Shown piece by piece: positions 8,991 to 16,876 of a stretch of 64,000 bases of DNA; position 1 is the first letter of the stretch; the number at the start of each line of letters is the position of its first letter. The notes under the pieces are model-generated. The model worked only from the letters and a program-made list of their open reading frames with translations. It was not told where the DNA came from and ran no database searches. This DNA comes from Rahnella bruchi. GTDB taxonomy: Bacteria; Pseudomonadota; Gammaproteobacteria; Enterobacterales; Enterobacteriaceae. Location of the stretch: the NCBI RefSeq assembly GCF_003614975.1, contig NZ_QZWI01000003.1, positions 248,001 through 312,000 of the forward strand, read 5' to 3'. A program made the translations under genes and the position numbers.

Positions 8991-9908
8991 ATGGACGAAG
9001 AAAAACAACATTCCGACAGTAAAGATGTCGACAGCGACGAACACTCGCAGGGCAAAGAGATCGAAACCGGAGAAGATAATTTACCTTCGAAAGCGGCAGC
9101 GGTGCATGAAGTCATCCGCATGGAGGGGGAAAAAGAACTTGAGCGCGACGGACAGGCATTGCTGTGGTCAGCGATTGCCGCCGGGCTTTCGATCAGCGCC
9201 TCGCTGATGGCCAAAGGTATTCTGCACGCCCGCTTGCCCGACAGCCCCGAGCGCTTCTTCATCGAAAACATCGGTTACACCGTCGGGTTCATAATCGTCA
9301 TCATGGCGCGCCAGCAACTGTTTACTGAAAACACCGTCACCGCGGTATTGCCTGTCATGCAAAAACTGACCGGCAAAAACGTCCTGCTATTGCTGCGTCT
9401 GTGGGGCATCGTGCTGGCCGGTAACGTCATTGGTGGCGGACTGGCCGCGCTGGTATTTCATCTGGTACCGTTCTTTGATACCGCCACTGACGAAGCCTTT
9501 CGCACCATCAGTCTGGAGATTATGGAGAAAGACCCTGAAGGCATGTTCGTCGGCGGCATGGTATCCGGCTGGCTGATTGCCACGATGGTCTGGATGATCC
9601 CCTCAGCCGGAACAGCCAAACTGTGGGTCATCATGCTGATGACTTACATGGTGGCGATTGGCGACCTGACGCATATTGTGGTCGGGTCGGTGGAAGTGCT
9701 CTATCTGGTGTTCTCGGGCGCCATTCCCTGGTATGAATTTATCTGGCCATTCGCCCTGCCGACGCTTGCCGGAAACATCATCGGCGGCACCTTTATCTTC
9801 GCGCTGATAAGCCATGCGCAGATCCGTAATGACATGAGTAATCAGAAGAAAGCCGAAGCAAAGAAAGAGGAAATGAAAGCAGCAAAAAAAGAGGCTGCAA
9901 AACCCTGA
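8991..9908 (+). CDS. yfdC: Formate/nitrite transporter-family inner-membrane protein YfdC
   Basis: Member of the FNT channel family; the substrate of YfdC is not established. The 305-residue product has a long acidic N-terminal cytoplasmic tail (DEEKQHSDSKDVDSDEHS), six membrane segments beginning near residue 60, and the conserved ARQQLFTENTVTAVLPVMQ and LPTLAGNIIGGTFIFALISH segments shared with E. coli YfdC. It ends in a Lys/Glu/Ala-rich tail. The ATG at 8991 is chosen because the E. coli start aligns there; the upstream extension in frame overlaps promoter-like sequence. Confidence 0.93.
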   Translation: MDEEKQHSDSKDVDSDEHSQGKEIETGEDNLPSKAAAVHEVIRMEGEKELERDGQALLWSAIAAGLSISASLMAKGILHARLPDSPERFFIENIGYTVGFIIVIMARQQLFTENTVTAVLPVMQKLTGKNVLLLLRLWGIVLAGNVIGGGLAALVFHLVPFFDTATDEAFRTISLEIMEKDPEGMFVGGMVSGWLIATMVWMIPSAGTAKLWVIMLMTYMVAIGDLTHIVVGSVEVLYLVFSGAIPWYEFIWPFALPTLAGNIIGGTFIFALISHAQIRNDMSNQKKAEAKKEEMKAAKKEAAKP

Positions 9909-9965
9909 CTGGCGACGAAACGACCAAACAGAACCCTAACGCCTTATTATTGGGAGAAAAACGAG

Positions 9966-9971
9966 TATACT
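9966..9971 (+). promoter_or_regulatory. -10 box of the tRNA-Arg promoter
   Basis: TATACT followed by a GC-rich discriminator (ACGCGGGCG), typical of stable RNA promoters under stringent control; the tRNA starts 28 bp downstream. The -35 is weak (TTATTA at a 16-bp spacing). Confidence 0.6.
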
Positions 9972-9998
9972 ACGCGGGCGCTTTCCACAGGCGTCCGT

Positions 9999-10073
9999 GT
10001 CTCCTTAGTTAAACGGATATAACAAGCCCCTCCTAAGGGCTAGTTACAGGTTCGATTCCTGTAGGGGACACCA
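9999..10073 (+). tRNA. argW: tRNA-Arg, anticodon CCU (argW type)
   Basis: 75-nt cloverleaf with encoded CCA. Acceptor arms GTCTCCT / AGGGGAC pair with one G-T wobble. The anticodon stem AGCCC/GGGCT encloses loop CTCCTAA with anticodon CCT at 10032-10034, and the T-arm is ACAGG-TTCGATT-CCTGT. Reads the rare AGG arginine codon. Position after yfdC matches E. coli argW, a phage integration site in that species, but no integrase or second attachment copy is visible here. Confidence 0.95.
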
Positions 10074-10107
10074 TTTTCACTTCCTCTCGATGTCCCCCAT
10101 AAAGCTA

Positions 10108-10926
10108 TCACCAGCCTGGAACCGCGCCGCCGTTAAAGATTTTCTCAGCCGCTTTCGCCACTTCCGGTGACTGATACGATTTCAAAAACTCCTGCACGTT
10201 TTGGGCATCTTTATTGTCTGGTCGTGAAACCAGAATGTTCACGTATGGCGAGTTTTTATCTTCGATAAATATGCTGTCGTGGACCGGCGATAATCCGGTT
10301 TGCTGAATATAAGTGGTGCTGATGATGGCCACATCGACTTTCGCATCGTCGAGCACGCGTGGCAGCTGTGCGCCTTCGAGTTCCATAATATTCAGATGGT
10401 GTGGGTTTTCGGCGATATCCAGCGCCGTTGGCAGCAAACCTTTGCCGTCTTTCAGGGTGATCAGTTTCTCTTTTTGCAACAGCAACAGCGCGCGGCCTAA
10501 GTTGGTCGGATCGTTCGGGATCGCCACAGTTGCGCCGTCTTTCAGCTGATCGACGGTTTTAATTTTTTTCGAATAACCGGCCATCGGGAAGACGAAAGTA
10601 TTACCGACCACCACCAGATGATAGCCGTGAGCCTTATTGTCCTGCTCCAGGAATGGACGGTGCTGGAACACGTTGGCATCCAGTTCGCCGTGTTCGGTGG
10701 CATCATTAGGCAATAACGAACCGCTGAACCCGACCAGTTCGACATCCAGACCGTATTTATCTTTCGCGACTTTTTTAGCCACTTCCGCGACGTCTTGCTC
10801 CGCGCCGTTAATCACGCCAACTTTAATATGTTTTGCATCACCGCTTTTTGGGTCACAACCCGCCAGCAGTAATCCCGCCAGCAATACCACAGCGCCAGTC
10901 CGTAAACGAGGTAAGGTCAGTTTCAC
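10108..10926 (-). CDS. nlpA: MetQ/NlpA-family lipoprotein (lipoprotein-28)
   Basis: Substrate-binding lipoprotein related to the methionine ABC transporter binding protein MetQ. The 272-residue product has lipobox LLAGC with Cys24 followed by Asp25; Asp at +2 is the inner-membrane retention signal and is also found in E. coli NlpA. Segments such as HIKVGVINGAEQDVAEVAKK and the ending GGAVPGW are nearly identical to E. coli NlpA. No metN/metI partners are adjacent, which also fits NlpA rather than MetQ. Confidence 0.92.
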   Translation of the reverse strand: MKLTLPRLRTGAVVLLAGLLLAGCDPKSGDAKHIKVGVINGAEQDVAEVAKKVAKDKYGLDVELVGFSGSLLPNDATEHGELDANVFQHRPFLEQDNKAHGYHLVVVGNTFVFPMAGYSKKIKTVDQLKDGATVAIPNDPTNLGRALLLLQKEKLITLKDGKGLLPTALDIAENPHHLNIMELEGAQLPRVLDDAKVDVAIISTTYIQQTGLSPVHDSIFIEDKNSPYVNILVSRPDNKDAQNVQEFLKSYQSPEVAKAAEKIFNGGAVPGW

Positions 10927-11137
10927 TTTTTTTCCTTAAAAAATAACCGCTAATGCGTAAGAAAACGACTATAGCAGGTGGACTACGGCGGTTTAAAAAA
11001 CAAAAAAAGCATCTGTAAGAAGAAAAAAATATATAGATGACCTCGCTTAAGTCCCGGCATCCAGATCTTTTACTTATATCAGTGATAAACCGTTTGCTCT
11101 CCCTGCCTCTTTTCGGAAAGAGTAGGCTAAATCTATA

Positions 11138-11677
11138 ATGACAAACGAGACCGGAAAGATGGAAATTATTGAAGCAGATGAACAACATATTCCTGCCATG
11201 CAAAAAATTTATGCCTGGCATGTTTTGCATGGTACGGCCTCGTTCGAAACTCAGCCGCCTGATGAACAAGAGATAGCGCTGCGCTTGAAAAAGATTCAGG
11301 AAGCCGGTTTGTTGTGGCTGGTGGTTCTGAACGATGGGGAAGTGAAAGGGTTTTGCTATCTGGGTCGTTACCGCGAGCGTTTTGCTTACCGCTACACGCT
11401 GGAAGATTCGATTTATATCGATCCCGGTTTTCAGAAACGGGGCGCAGGAAAAGCGTTACTTCGCCGCGCCATCGACTGGGCTGAGATGCATGGTTTTCGC
11501 CAGCTGGTGGGCAATATCGGCGACAGCGATAATAAGGCGTCGATCAACCTGCATCTCGCGGCCGGTTTTCAGGTGAAGGGCACCATGCATTCCGTCGGTT
11601 TCAAACATGGCCGCTGGCTGGACACGGTATTTATGCAGCGCGCGCTGGGTGACGGCAGCCAGTCGGTGCCGGAATAA
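11138..11677 (+). CDS. GNAT N-acetyltransferase, phosphinothricin/methionine-derivative type
   Basis: 179-residue acetyltransferase of the Pat/MddA (YncA) branch, which acetylates the amino group of toxic amino acid analogues such as phosphinothricin or methionine sulfoximine. Visible features are the acetyl-CoA loop QKRGAGKALLRRAI (Q/R-x-x-G-x-G/A), the ASINLHLAAGF segment, and VGFKHGRWLDTVFMQ, characteristic of this subfamily. A second ATG at 11159 (MEIIEADEQH) is equally plausible as the start. Stands alone; 34 bp separate it from the convergent transporter gene. Confidence 0.8.
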   Translation: MTNETGKMEIIEADEQHIPAMQKIYAWHVLHGTASFETQPPDEQEIALRLKKIQEAGLLWLVVLNDGEVKGFCYLGRYRERFAYRYTLEDSIYIDPGFQKRGAGKALLRRAIDWAEMHGFRQLVGNIGDSDNKASINLHLAAGFQVKGTMHSVGFKHGRWLDTVFMQRALGDGSQSVPE

Positions 11678-11711
11678 CCACTAGCCGCGCTGCCGCTTTT
11701 ACTACCGCCGC

Positions 11712-13271
11712 TTACAACCCCAATGCGCCGCCAGAACCCGCAGGCAGTTCACCGCGCACGTTTTTACGCGTCGCACTGCCACCCCAGACTTCTTTGTAGT
11801 CGTAGCCGGTCAGGTCTTTGATCACTTTCTGACACTCTGGTGTGCAATCATCCAGGTCGCCACCCAGTTTCAGGCGTGCGACTTCTTTGATCAGCGTTTT
11901 GTGGGTATCGCGGGTCAGTTTGAATTTAAACGTCATGTAAAAACTGACCGCCAGCAGAGCGCCGGTTGCAAAAATCAGCAGGCCAATAATCGCGTGCAAT
12001 GCACTCTCCGGCTGGACTCCCTGCCCCTTCACAAATCCGCTTTCCTGCAATACCGTGCCAATCAGCATAATCGCCAGCGCTACGGTGCTTTTTCGGGTCA
12101 GCACCATCACACCGGCAAAGATCCCTTCGCGGCGTTTTTTTGTGACGATTTCATCAACGTCGGGAATAAAACTGTAGATATTCCACGGAATATAATAAAG
12201 ACCGGCGCGGGCGAAACCGAATATCGCAAATATGGCGGAGAACAGCAGCCATGATACTGCCGTTTCTGAGATATAGAGATAATACAAAAATGCCAGCACG
12301 CCGAAAATAATACCGTAAGAAAGCCGTAACGCCGCCGATGGCGACATATTGAGTTTTCCCAGCAGCATCATAAATCCGAAGGTAGAAGGTACAGAAACTA
12401 ACGCCGCCACGCTTAAATAACCGGACACCGATGACGCATCCTGATGTAATCCGTACACCACGTAATAGGTAAATACGGCACCAAATACATCCAGCGCGGT
12501 AAATGAAAAAATGTAGATAATAATATGCTGGCGAAACATTCGAATTTTAAAGGAGGAAAAGAGATCTAATACCAGGCTTTTTAAATGATGCCACAGACTG
12601 CCGCCACCTGCCGTTAACGGCTCGGGTTCGAACTCTTCGCGTACGTCTTTCGCCTCCCAGGTACACATCCATGTGGTGAAGACTGCCACGCAGAAAATAC
12701 AGGCAAAAATCAGGCCAGTGTAGGTATACGTCATCGAATTATCTTTGCCGGTGTACATCATAATCACGCCGGGAATAGACACCGCGAGCAGGCCGCCGAG
12801 CTGGGAACAAATCATGCGAACGCCCGAAAGACGGGTTCGTTCACTGAACCGGTTGGTCATCTCCGCCGAGAGAGTTTCCCACGGCACCAGCACCATAGCG
12901 GATAACAATTCGATAGAAAGATAGGTGCCGAGATAATACCAGTAGCCCATGTCCGTGACCCAGACCAGCGCGTACAGGAACATCAGCGGTGCGCTTATCA
13001 GCAGAAAGAACCGGCGGCGACCGAATTTTTTTCCGAGCCAGGTGTTGCCGAAGTTATCGGTGATATATCCCATAATCGGGCTTAATATGGCGTCGATAAC
13101 GCGGGCGATAGCAAAAATAGAACCGGCTTCGAAAACCGATAATCCGCAATACGTGGTATAAAAAAATAATAGCCAGGTTCCGATAACAGCAAATGCACCG
13201 CCACCAAATAAATCGGTCACGCCATACCCGATGGCCGTGCCGTAACCGACTCTGCGTTCAGTTGGTTTCAT
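11712..13271 (-). CDS. GPH-family sugar:cation symporter
   Basis: 519-residue transporter with about 12 membrane segments, of the glycoside-pentoside-hexuronide (GPH, MelB-like) branch of the MFS fold. Typical features are the N-terminus VGYGTAIGYGVTDLFGGGAF, GYITDNFGNTWLGKKFGRRRFFLL (the MFS loop 2-3 signature with basic cluster), and PWETLSAEMTNRFSERTRLSGVRM. It is last in a four-gene operon with three dehydrogenases, so it very probably imports their substrate, presumably a glycoside or modified sugar. Identity of the sugar cannot be read from the sequence. The C-terminal tail of about 80 residues is longer than in MelB. Confidence 0.85.
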   Translation of the reverse strand: MKPTERRVGYGTAIGYGVTDLFGGGAFAVIGTWLLFFYTTYCGLSVFEAGSIFAIARVIDAILSPIMGYITDNFGNTWLGKKFGRRRFFLLISAPLMFLYALVWVTDMGYWYYLGTYLSIELLSAMVLVPWETLSAEMTNRFSERTRLSGVRMICSQLGGLLAVSIPGVIMMYTGKDNSMTYTYTGLIFACIFCVAVFTTWMCTWEAKDVREEFEPEPLTAGGGSLWHHLKSLVLDLFSSFKIRMFRQHIIIYIFSFTALDVFGAVFTYYVVYGLHQDASSVSGYLSVAALVSVPSTFGFMMLLGKLNMSPSAALRLSYGIIFGVLAFLYYLYISETAVSWLLFSAIFAIFGFARAGLYYIPWNIYSFIPDVDEIVTKKRREGIFAGVMVLTRKSTVALAIMLIGTVLQESGFVKGQGVQPESALHAIIGLLIFATGALLAVSFYMTFKFKLTRDTHKTLIKEVARLKLGGDLDDCTPECQKVIKDLTGYDYKEVWGGSATRKNVRGELPAGSGGALGL

Positions 13272-13311
13272 TTTTATTATCCTGTCAGTGTAGGGTTATT
13301 ATTAAAATTAT

Positions 13312-14334
13312 TTAATCGGTAAGCGTTATCCATGTTCTTAATTGTGAGGAGCGATAAATTGCCCCGACGATATTGAGAGAAATTTCCGCCTCCTCAACAG
13401 AGGTATAATTATTTTCCTGCGGATGATGGATGCAGTGGTAAAAATTCAAAACTGCCTGCCGGTGGCTGTCGCCCCAGTAACTTTTCGCTATCCCCGCCGG
13501 TTTTTCATCGCTGACCAGCAGAGTCCGGCTTTCCCCCTGTAACAGCCACAGCGCATTGTGATGCAACTGCAACAGGCCATTCTCGCAGTGGATTTCCAGC
13601 AGCAGTGGCGAATCAGTGCTGTGGCAGTTGGTGGCATAAAACAGTCCGCGCGCGCCGTTTGCGAGTTGCAGGCTGGCCATCGCGCTGTCCTCGTTTTCCG
13701 TCACATCACCAAGAAAGGTGCTGTCCACCACGCCTTTTAATGCCCTGACTCCGCCGCCGAACCATTGCATCAGATCCAGTGTATGAATTGCCTGATTGAT
13801 CAGCAGGCTGCCGCCTTCCGTTTCAAAACGACCGCGCCACGGGCTTTCTGTGTAATACGTCCCGCCGCGTGACCAGGTCAGCACCGCTTTGATGCTTAGC
13901 ATCTGCCCAAGCTGTCCGCTTTCCAGCTGCGCTTTGATCTTCAGACTCGACGGGTTCAGACGGTTCTGATAACACACCCCCAGTTTTCCTTGCGCTTTTT
14001 CAGCAGCCTGACGGATCACCCTCACCTCGCCGGTATCAAGCGCCAGCGGTTTTTCCGTGAACACATGTTTTCCCGCCGCCAGCGCGGCGAGAATCGCTTC
14101 CCGATGCAAATGATGCGGCAGGCAGATATGTACCACGTCAATGAGCGGATCGCGCAACATCTCGTGATAATCCGCATAGAAATCACAGCCATAACGTTGC
14201 GCCAGCGCCTGCCCTTTGGCGATGTCGGTTTCCGCGATGGCATGTAAACGACTGTCCGGATCCTGCTCAATCGCCGCCACATGGCAGGTATGAATGGATC
14301 CGCAGCCGATCACTGCCGCCTGAAGCGTTTTCAT
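13312..14334 (-). CDS. Gfo/Idh/MocA-family oxidoreductase (third in operon)
   Basis: 340-residue NAD(P)-dependent sugar or cyclitol dehydrogenase. N-terminal Rossmann fold with GCGSIH at 10-15 (in place of a strict GxGxxG) and the family EKP catalytic motif at 94-96 (HVFTEKPLAL). The C-terminal substrate domain has GGSLLINQAIHTLDLMQWF with the usual His. Start chosen at 14334, which has a strong AGGAGG ribosome site 13 bp after the previous gene's stop; the longer frame overlaps that gene. Lies between another oxidoreductase and the symporter. Substrate unknown. Confidence 0.85.
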   Translation of the reverse strand: MKTLQAAVIGCGSIHTCHVAAIEQDPDSRLHAIAETDIAKGQALAQRYGCDFYADYHEMLRDPLIDVVHICLPHHLHREAILAALAAGKHVFTEKPLALDTGEVRVIRQAAEKAQGKLGVCYQNRLNPSSLKIKAQLESGQLGQMLSIKAVLTWSRGGTYYTESPWRGRFETEGGSLLINQAIHTLDLMQWFGGGVRALKGVVDSTFLGDVTENEDSAMASLQLANGARGLFYATNCHSTDSPLLLEIHCENGLLQLHHNALWLLQGESRTLLVSDEKPAGIAKSYWGDSHRQAVLNFYHCIHHPQENNYTSVEEAEISLNIVGAIYRSSQLRTWITLTD

Positions 14335-14347
14335 GATGAGCCTCCTG

Positions 14348-15415
14348 TCAGTGCGTACCGTTTGCCAGCATTTGCGCCCGCACGCACAGTTCGGCGGCCT
14401 TAAACGCATGTTCCTGCGTCATGGCGTTTTCAGTGCGGTTCAGACAATCGCGGATCAGCTGACCGAAGAACGGGAAACCGACGTTGCCGGATACCGGATA
14501 ACGGAATTCTCCTTCCCGGTTCACCAGATACACCACATCCTGCTCGCCGCGCGTGAGATCGACATATTTGCGAATTTCGATATACCCTTCAGTGCCGAGC
14601 AGTGTCAGACGCCCGTCGCCCCAGGTACTCAGCCCCTGCGGCGTGAACCAGTCGCAGCGGAAATAGCCGCGCGCGCCATTTTCACCTTCCAGCATGGTGT
14701 CGCCAAAATCCTCAAAATGCGGATATTGCGGGTGATTGAAATTCAGGGCCTGAGCCGCCACTACGCGGGCATTGCTGTTGCCGGTGTAAAACAGGAACTG
14801 TTCAATCTGATGGCTGCCGATATCACACAGAATGCCGCCGAAACGTTCCCTTTGGTAAAACCAGTCCGGACGCCCTTCCCCTTCGCGATGCGGTCCGGTG
14901 CCAAGCGTCTGAATCACCCGACCGATAGCCCCTTCCTGTACCAGTTGTCCGGCGAAGACCGCGCTTTCCACGTGCAGCCGTTCGCTGTAATACACTGCGT
15001 ATTTACGTCCCGTCGAAGCCACTTTTTCTTTCGCTGCCGCCAGCTGTTCCAGCGTGGTCAGCGGTGCTTTGTCGGTGAAATAATCTTTGCCAGCGTCCAT
15101 CACTTTCAGCCCGAGCGCACAACGTTCCGACGGAATTCCCGCCCCCGCGACCAGCTGAACTTCTTTATCGTCGAGGATCATTTGCAAGGTTGCGGCGACT
15201 TTCACCTGAGGATACTGCGCGACAAACTTCTGCACTTTTTCCTGATCCGGATCGTAGACCCATTTCAGGCTGGCTCCCGCTTCGATAAGACCGTTACACA
15301 TGCCATAAATGTGCCCGTGATCCAGCGCCGCCGCGGCAATCACGAATTCTCCCGGTTTGACCACCGGCTGCGGTTTGCCTACCGGCGCATAATTCATCCC
15401 GTCTCTGATGCTCAT
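14348..15415 (-). CDS. Atypical Gfo/Idh/MocA-family oxidoreductase (second in operon)
   Basis: 355-residue protein whose C-terminal half is clearly of this family (GGILCDIGSHQIEQFLFYTG; GTEGYIEIRKYVDL). The N-terminal nucleotide-binding region is unusual: where GxGxxG is expected it has AAAALDHGHIYGM (27-39), and the EKP motif is replaced by DKAP (115-118). The lysine is kept. It may use NAD(P) differently, hold its cofactor tightly, or have lost dehydrogenase activity. Starts 2 bp after the preceding gene, so it is translated with it. Confidence 0.8.
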   Translation of the reverse strand: MSIRDGMNYAPVGKPQPVVKPGEFVIAAAALDHGHIYGMCNGLIEAGASLKWVYDPDQEKVQKFVAQYPQVKVAATLQMILDDKEVQLVAGAGIPSERCALGLKVMDAGKDYFTDKAPLTTLEQLAAAKEKVASTGRKYAVYYSERLHVESAVFAGQLVQEGAIGRVIQTLGTGPHREGEGRPDWFYQRERFGGILCDIGSHQIEQFLFYTGNSNARVVAAQALNFNHPQYPHFEDFGDTMLEGENGARGYFRCDWFTPQGLSTWGDGRLTLLGTEGYIEIRKYVDLTRGEQDVVYLVNREGEFRYPVSGNVGFPFFGQLIRDCLNRTENAMTQEHAFKAAELCVRAQMLANGTH

Positions 15416-15417
15416 GT

Positions 15418-16593
15418 TCAGGCTCCTGTTTCCATGTTTTTACCCAGCGGGATCGCGTCTTCATTAGCGAAATTTTCTACCGACGCGGATTTCTCGTAAA
15501 AGTGCGGTGCCAGCGAAACCAGTCCGCCGGTCTGATAGAACGGATCGGTCGGAGCCAGCGGCAGCGTCACAATGCTGCGGGTGATGGCCGATTTATAAAT
15601 GGCGGCAATCAGTTCCAGTGAGCGTTTGCCCTGCACGCCGTCGATCAGCGGAGCAGTCTCCGTTTCCAGTGCCGTCAGGAAGTTGTCGATCTGACCGGTA
15701 TGCAGTGTATAGGTGAGTTTAGGTATGGACTGATAGGCATCTTCGAGGCGGTTTTCCCGCGCCGTATCCCGCGCTTCAATCGGAAATCCGTTGGGGGCTG
15801 AAATGCTGGCGAATTTATCCCACGGGGCGGAAATCCGTGCTTTTTCGCCCTGAATCACAATCTTCTGGTCTTCGCCATGATGCACTACTGAGGCAGTCAG
15901 CTGCGTCAGCGCGCCGGAATCGTATTTGAAAATTGCCGCCGAGAGATCTTCCACTTCGGCATTGTCGTGTGAGGCGTTAGTGATCATCGATACCACTTCC
16001 GTCGGAAAACCGAGCATCCACTGGATGGCATCGATATGGTGAACCGCGTGATTGAGCGTGCAGCCACCCGCCTCTTTCTCCCAGGTTCCGCGCCACCACA
16101 AGTCGTAATAGGAATGCCCGCGCCACCAGAAGGAATCAACCTGCGCGTGGCACACTTTGCCGGTCTCGCCGGAATCGAGCACTTTTTTCAGGCGCCAGAA
16201 CGCATCGGTAAAGCGGTTTTGCGCAACAATGGAAAGCGTTTTTCCACTGACCTGCGCCGCAGCAATCATCGCATCACATTCCTGCAATGAGGCCGCCATC
16301 GGCTTTTCACACAGGACATGTTTTCCCGCATTCAGCGCATCAATCGAAATTTCGGCGTGCACGTAAGGCGGCGTGCAGACATCAAACACATCAATATCAG
16401 GATCATTAAGAATGTCCTGATGGCTGGCGTACACTTTGGCGTCGCTCAGACCATAATGGCGTTTTTTCTCCTCCGCCTTTTCCGGATAAATATCGACCAG
16501 AGCCACAATCTGACAGCGGTCGGCAAACTCCAAATATCCCTGAATATGGTTATGCGAAATATTACCAGTACCGATGATCGCTATTTTAAGCAT
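15418..16593 (-). CDS. Gfo/Idh/MocA-family oxidoreductase (first in operon)
   Basis: 391-residue dehydrogenase with a regular Rossmann motif GTGNIS (8-13) and EKP motif at 96-98 (HVLCEKPMA). The C-terminal domain has GGCTLNHAVHHIDAIQWMLG. First gene of the operon of three oxidoreductases and a GPH symporter, divergent from a LacI regulator. It is the longest of the three and carries a C-terminal extension (YEKSASVENFANEDAIPLGKN). Substrate not determinable; sugar, deoxy-sugar, glycoside (3-keto pathway) or inositol are all possible for this family. Confidence 0.85.
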   Translation of the reverse strand: MLKIAIIGTGNISHNHIQGYLEFADRCQIVALVDIYPEKAEEKKRHYGLSDAKVYASHQDILNDPDIDVFDVCTPPYVHAEISIDALNAGKHVLCEKPMAASLQECDAMIAAAQVSGKTLSIVAQNRFTDAFWRLKKVLDSGETGKVCHAQVDSFWWRGHSYYDLWWRGTWEKEAGGCTLNHAVHHIDAIQWMLGFPTEVVSMITNASHDNAEVEDLSAAIFKYDSGALTQLTASVVHHGEDQKIVIQGEKARISAPWDKFASISAPNGFPIEARDTARENRLEDAYQSIPKLTYTLHTGQIDNFLTALETETAPLIDGVQGKRSLELIAAIYKSAITRSIVTLPLAPTDPFYQTGGLVSLAPHFYEKSASVENFANEDAIPLGKNMETGA

Positions 16594-16876
16594 TATCTGA
16601 CTCCTGATTAAATGCTGACGGAAGCTGATTTAAACCCACAAAAAAGGCGTCACCTGACTGAATTCATTCAAAAATTCCGTCCGGTTAAATACCTTATTTT
16701 GGTTTCTGAGGTTTATATTCTGGAGAGTAGTAATCGCTTTTTTTTCCAACAATCGCTATTTGTGACAGGAATTGCAGTGCGACAGAATGGTTTTGCTATG
16801 ATGGAGAATAGCTGAATAATTACAGGCAGTTAACCGTGGTAATAAGTCCATACTCTAATGAGGTGTTGATCACAAA
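16594..16876. promoter_or_regulatory. Divergent control region, oxidoreductase operon / lacI-type gene
   Basis: 283 bp, AT-richer than its flanks, between divergent genes; operators for the LacI-family regulator are expected here. I could not find a convincing CG-centred palindrome by eye. An imperfect CRP-like half site (ATTTGTGACAGG, around 16758) is present but its other half is poor. Confidence 0.4.

Noticed and set aside
9999-10073. tRNA-Arg(CCU) as the attachment site of an integrated element
   Set aside because: The E. coli homologue is a phage integration site, but here no integrase follows and I found no repeat of the tRNA 3' end; the downstream gene is ordinary nlpA.
14333-15499. 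Long plus-strand open frame (388 codons) opposite the Gfo/Idh/MocA genes
   Set aside because: It is antisense to two overlapping well-supported oxidoreductase genes, has no recognisable domain, and its composition is that of a reverse-frame shadow.
16858-16875. CRP site directly upstream of the lacI-type gene (GTTGATCACA)
   Set aside because: Only the right half TCACA is convincing; the left half is TGAGG instead of TGTGA, and the position abuts the start codon.
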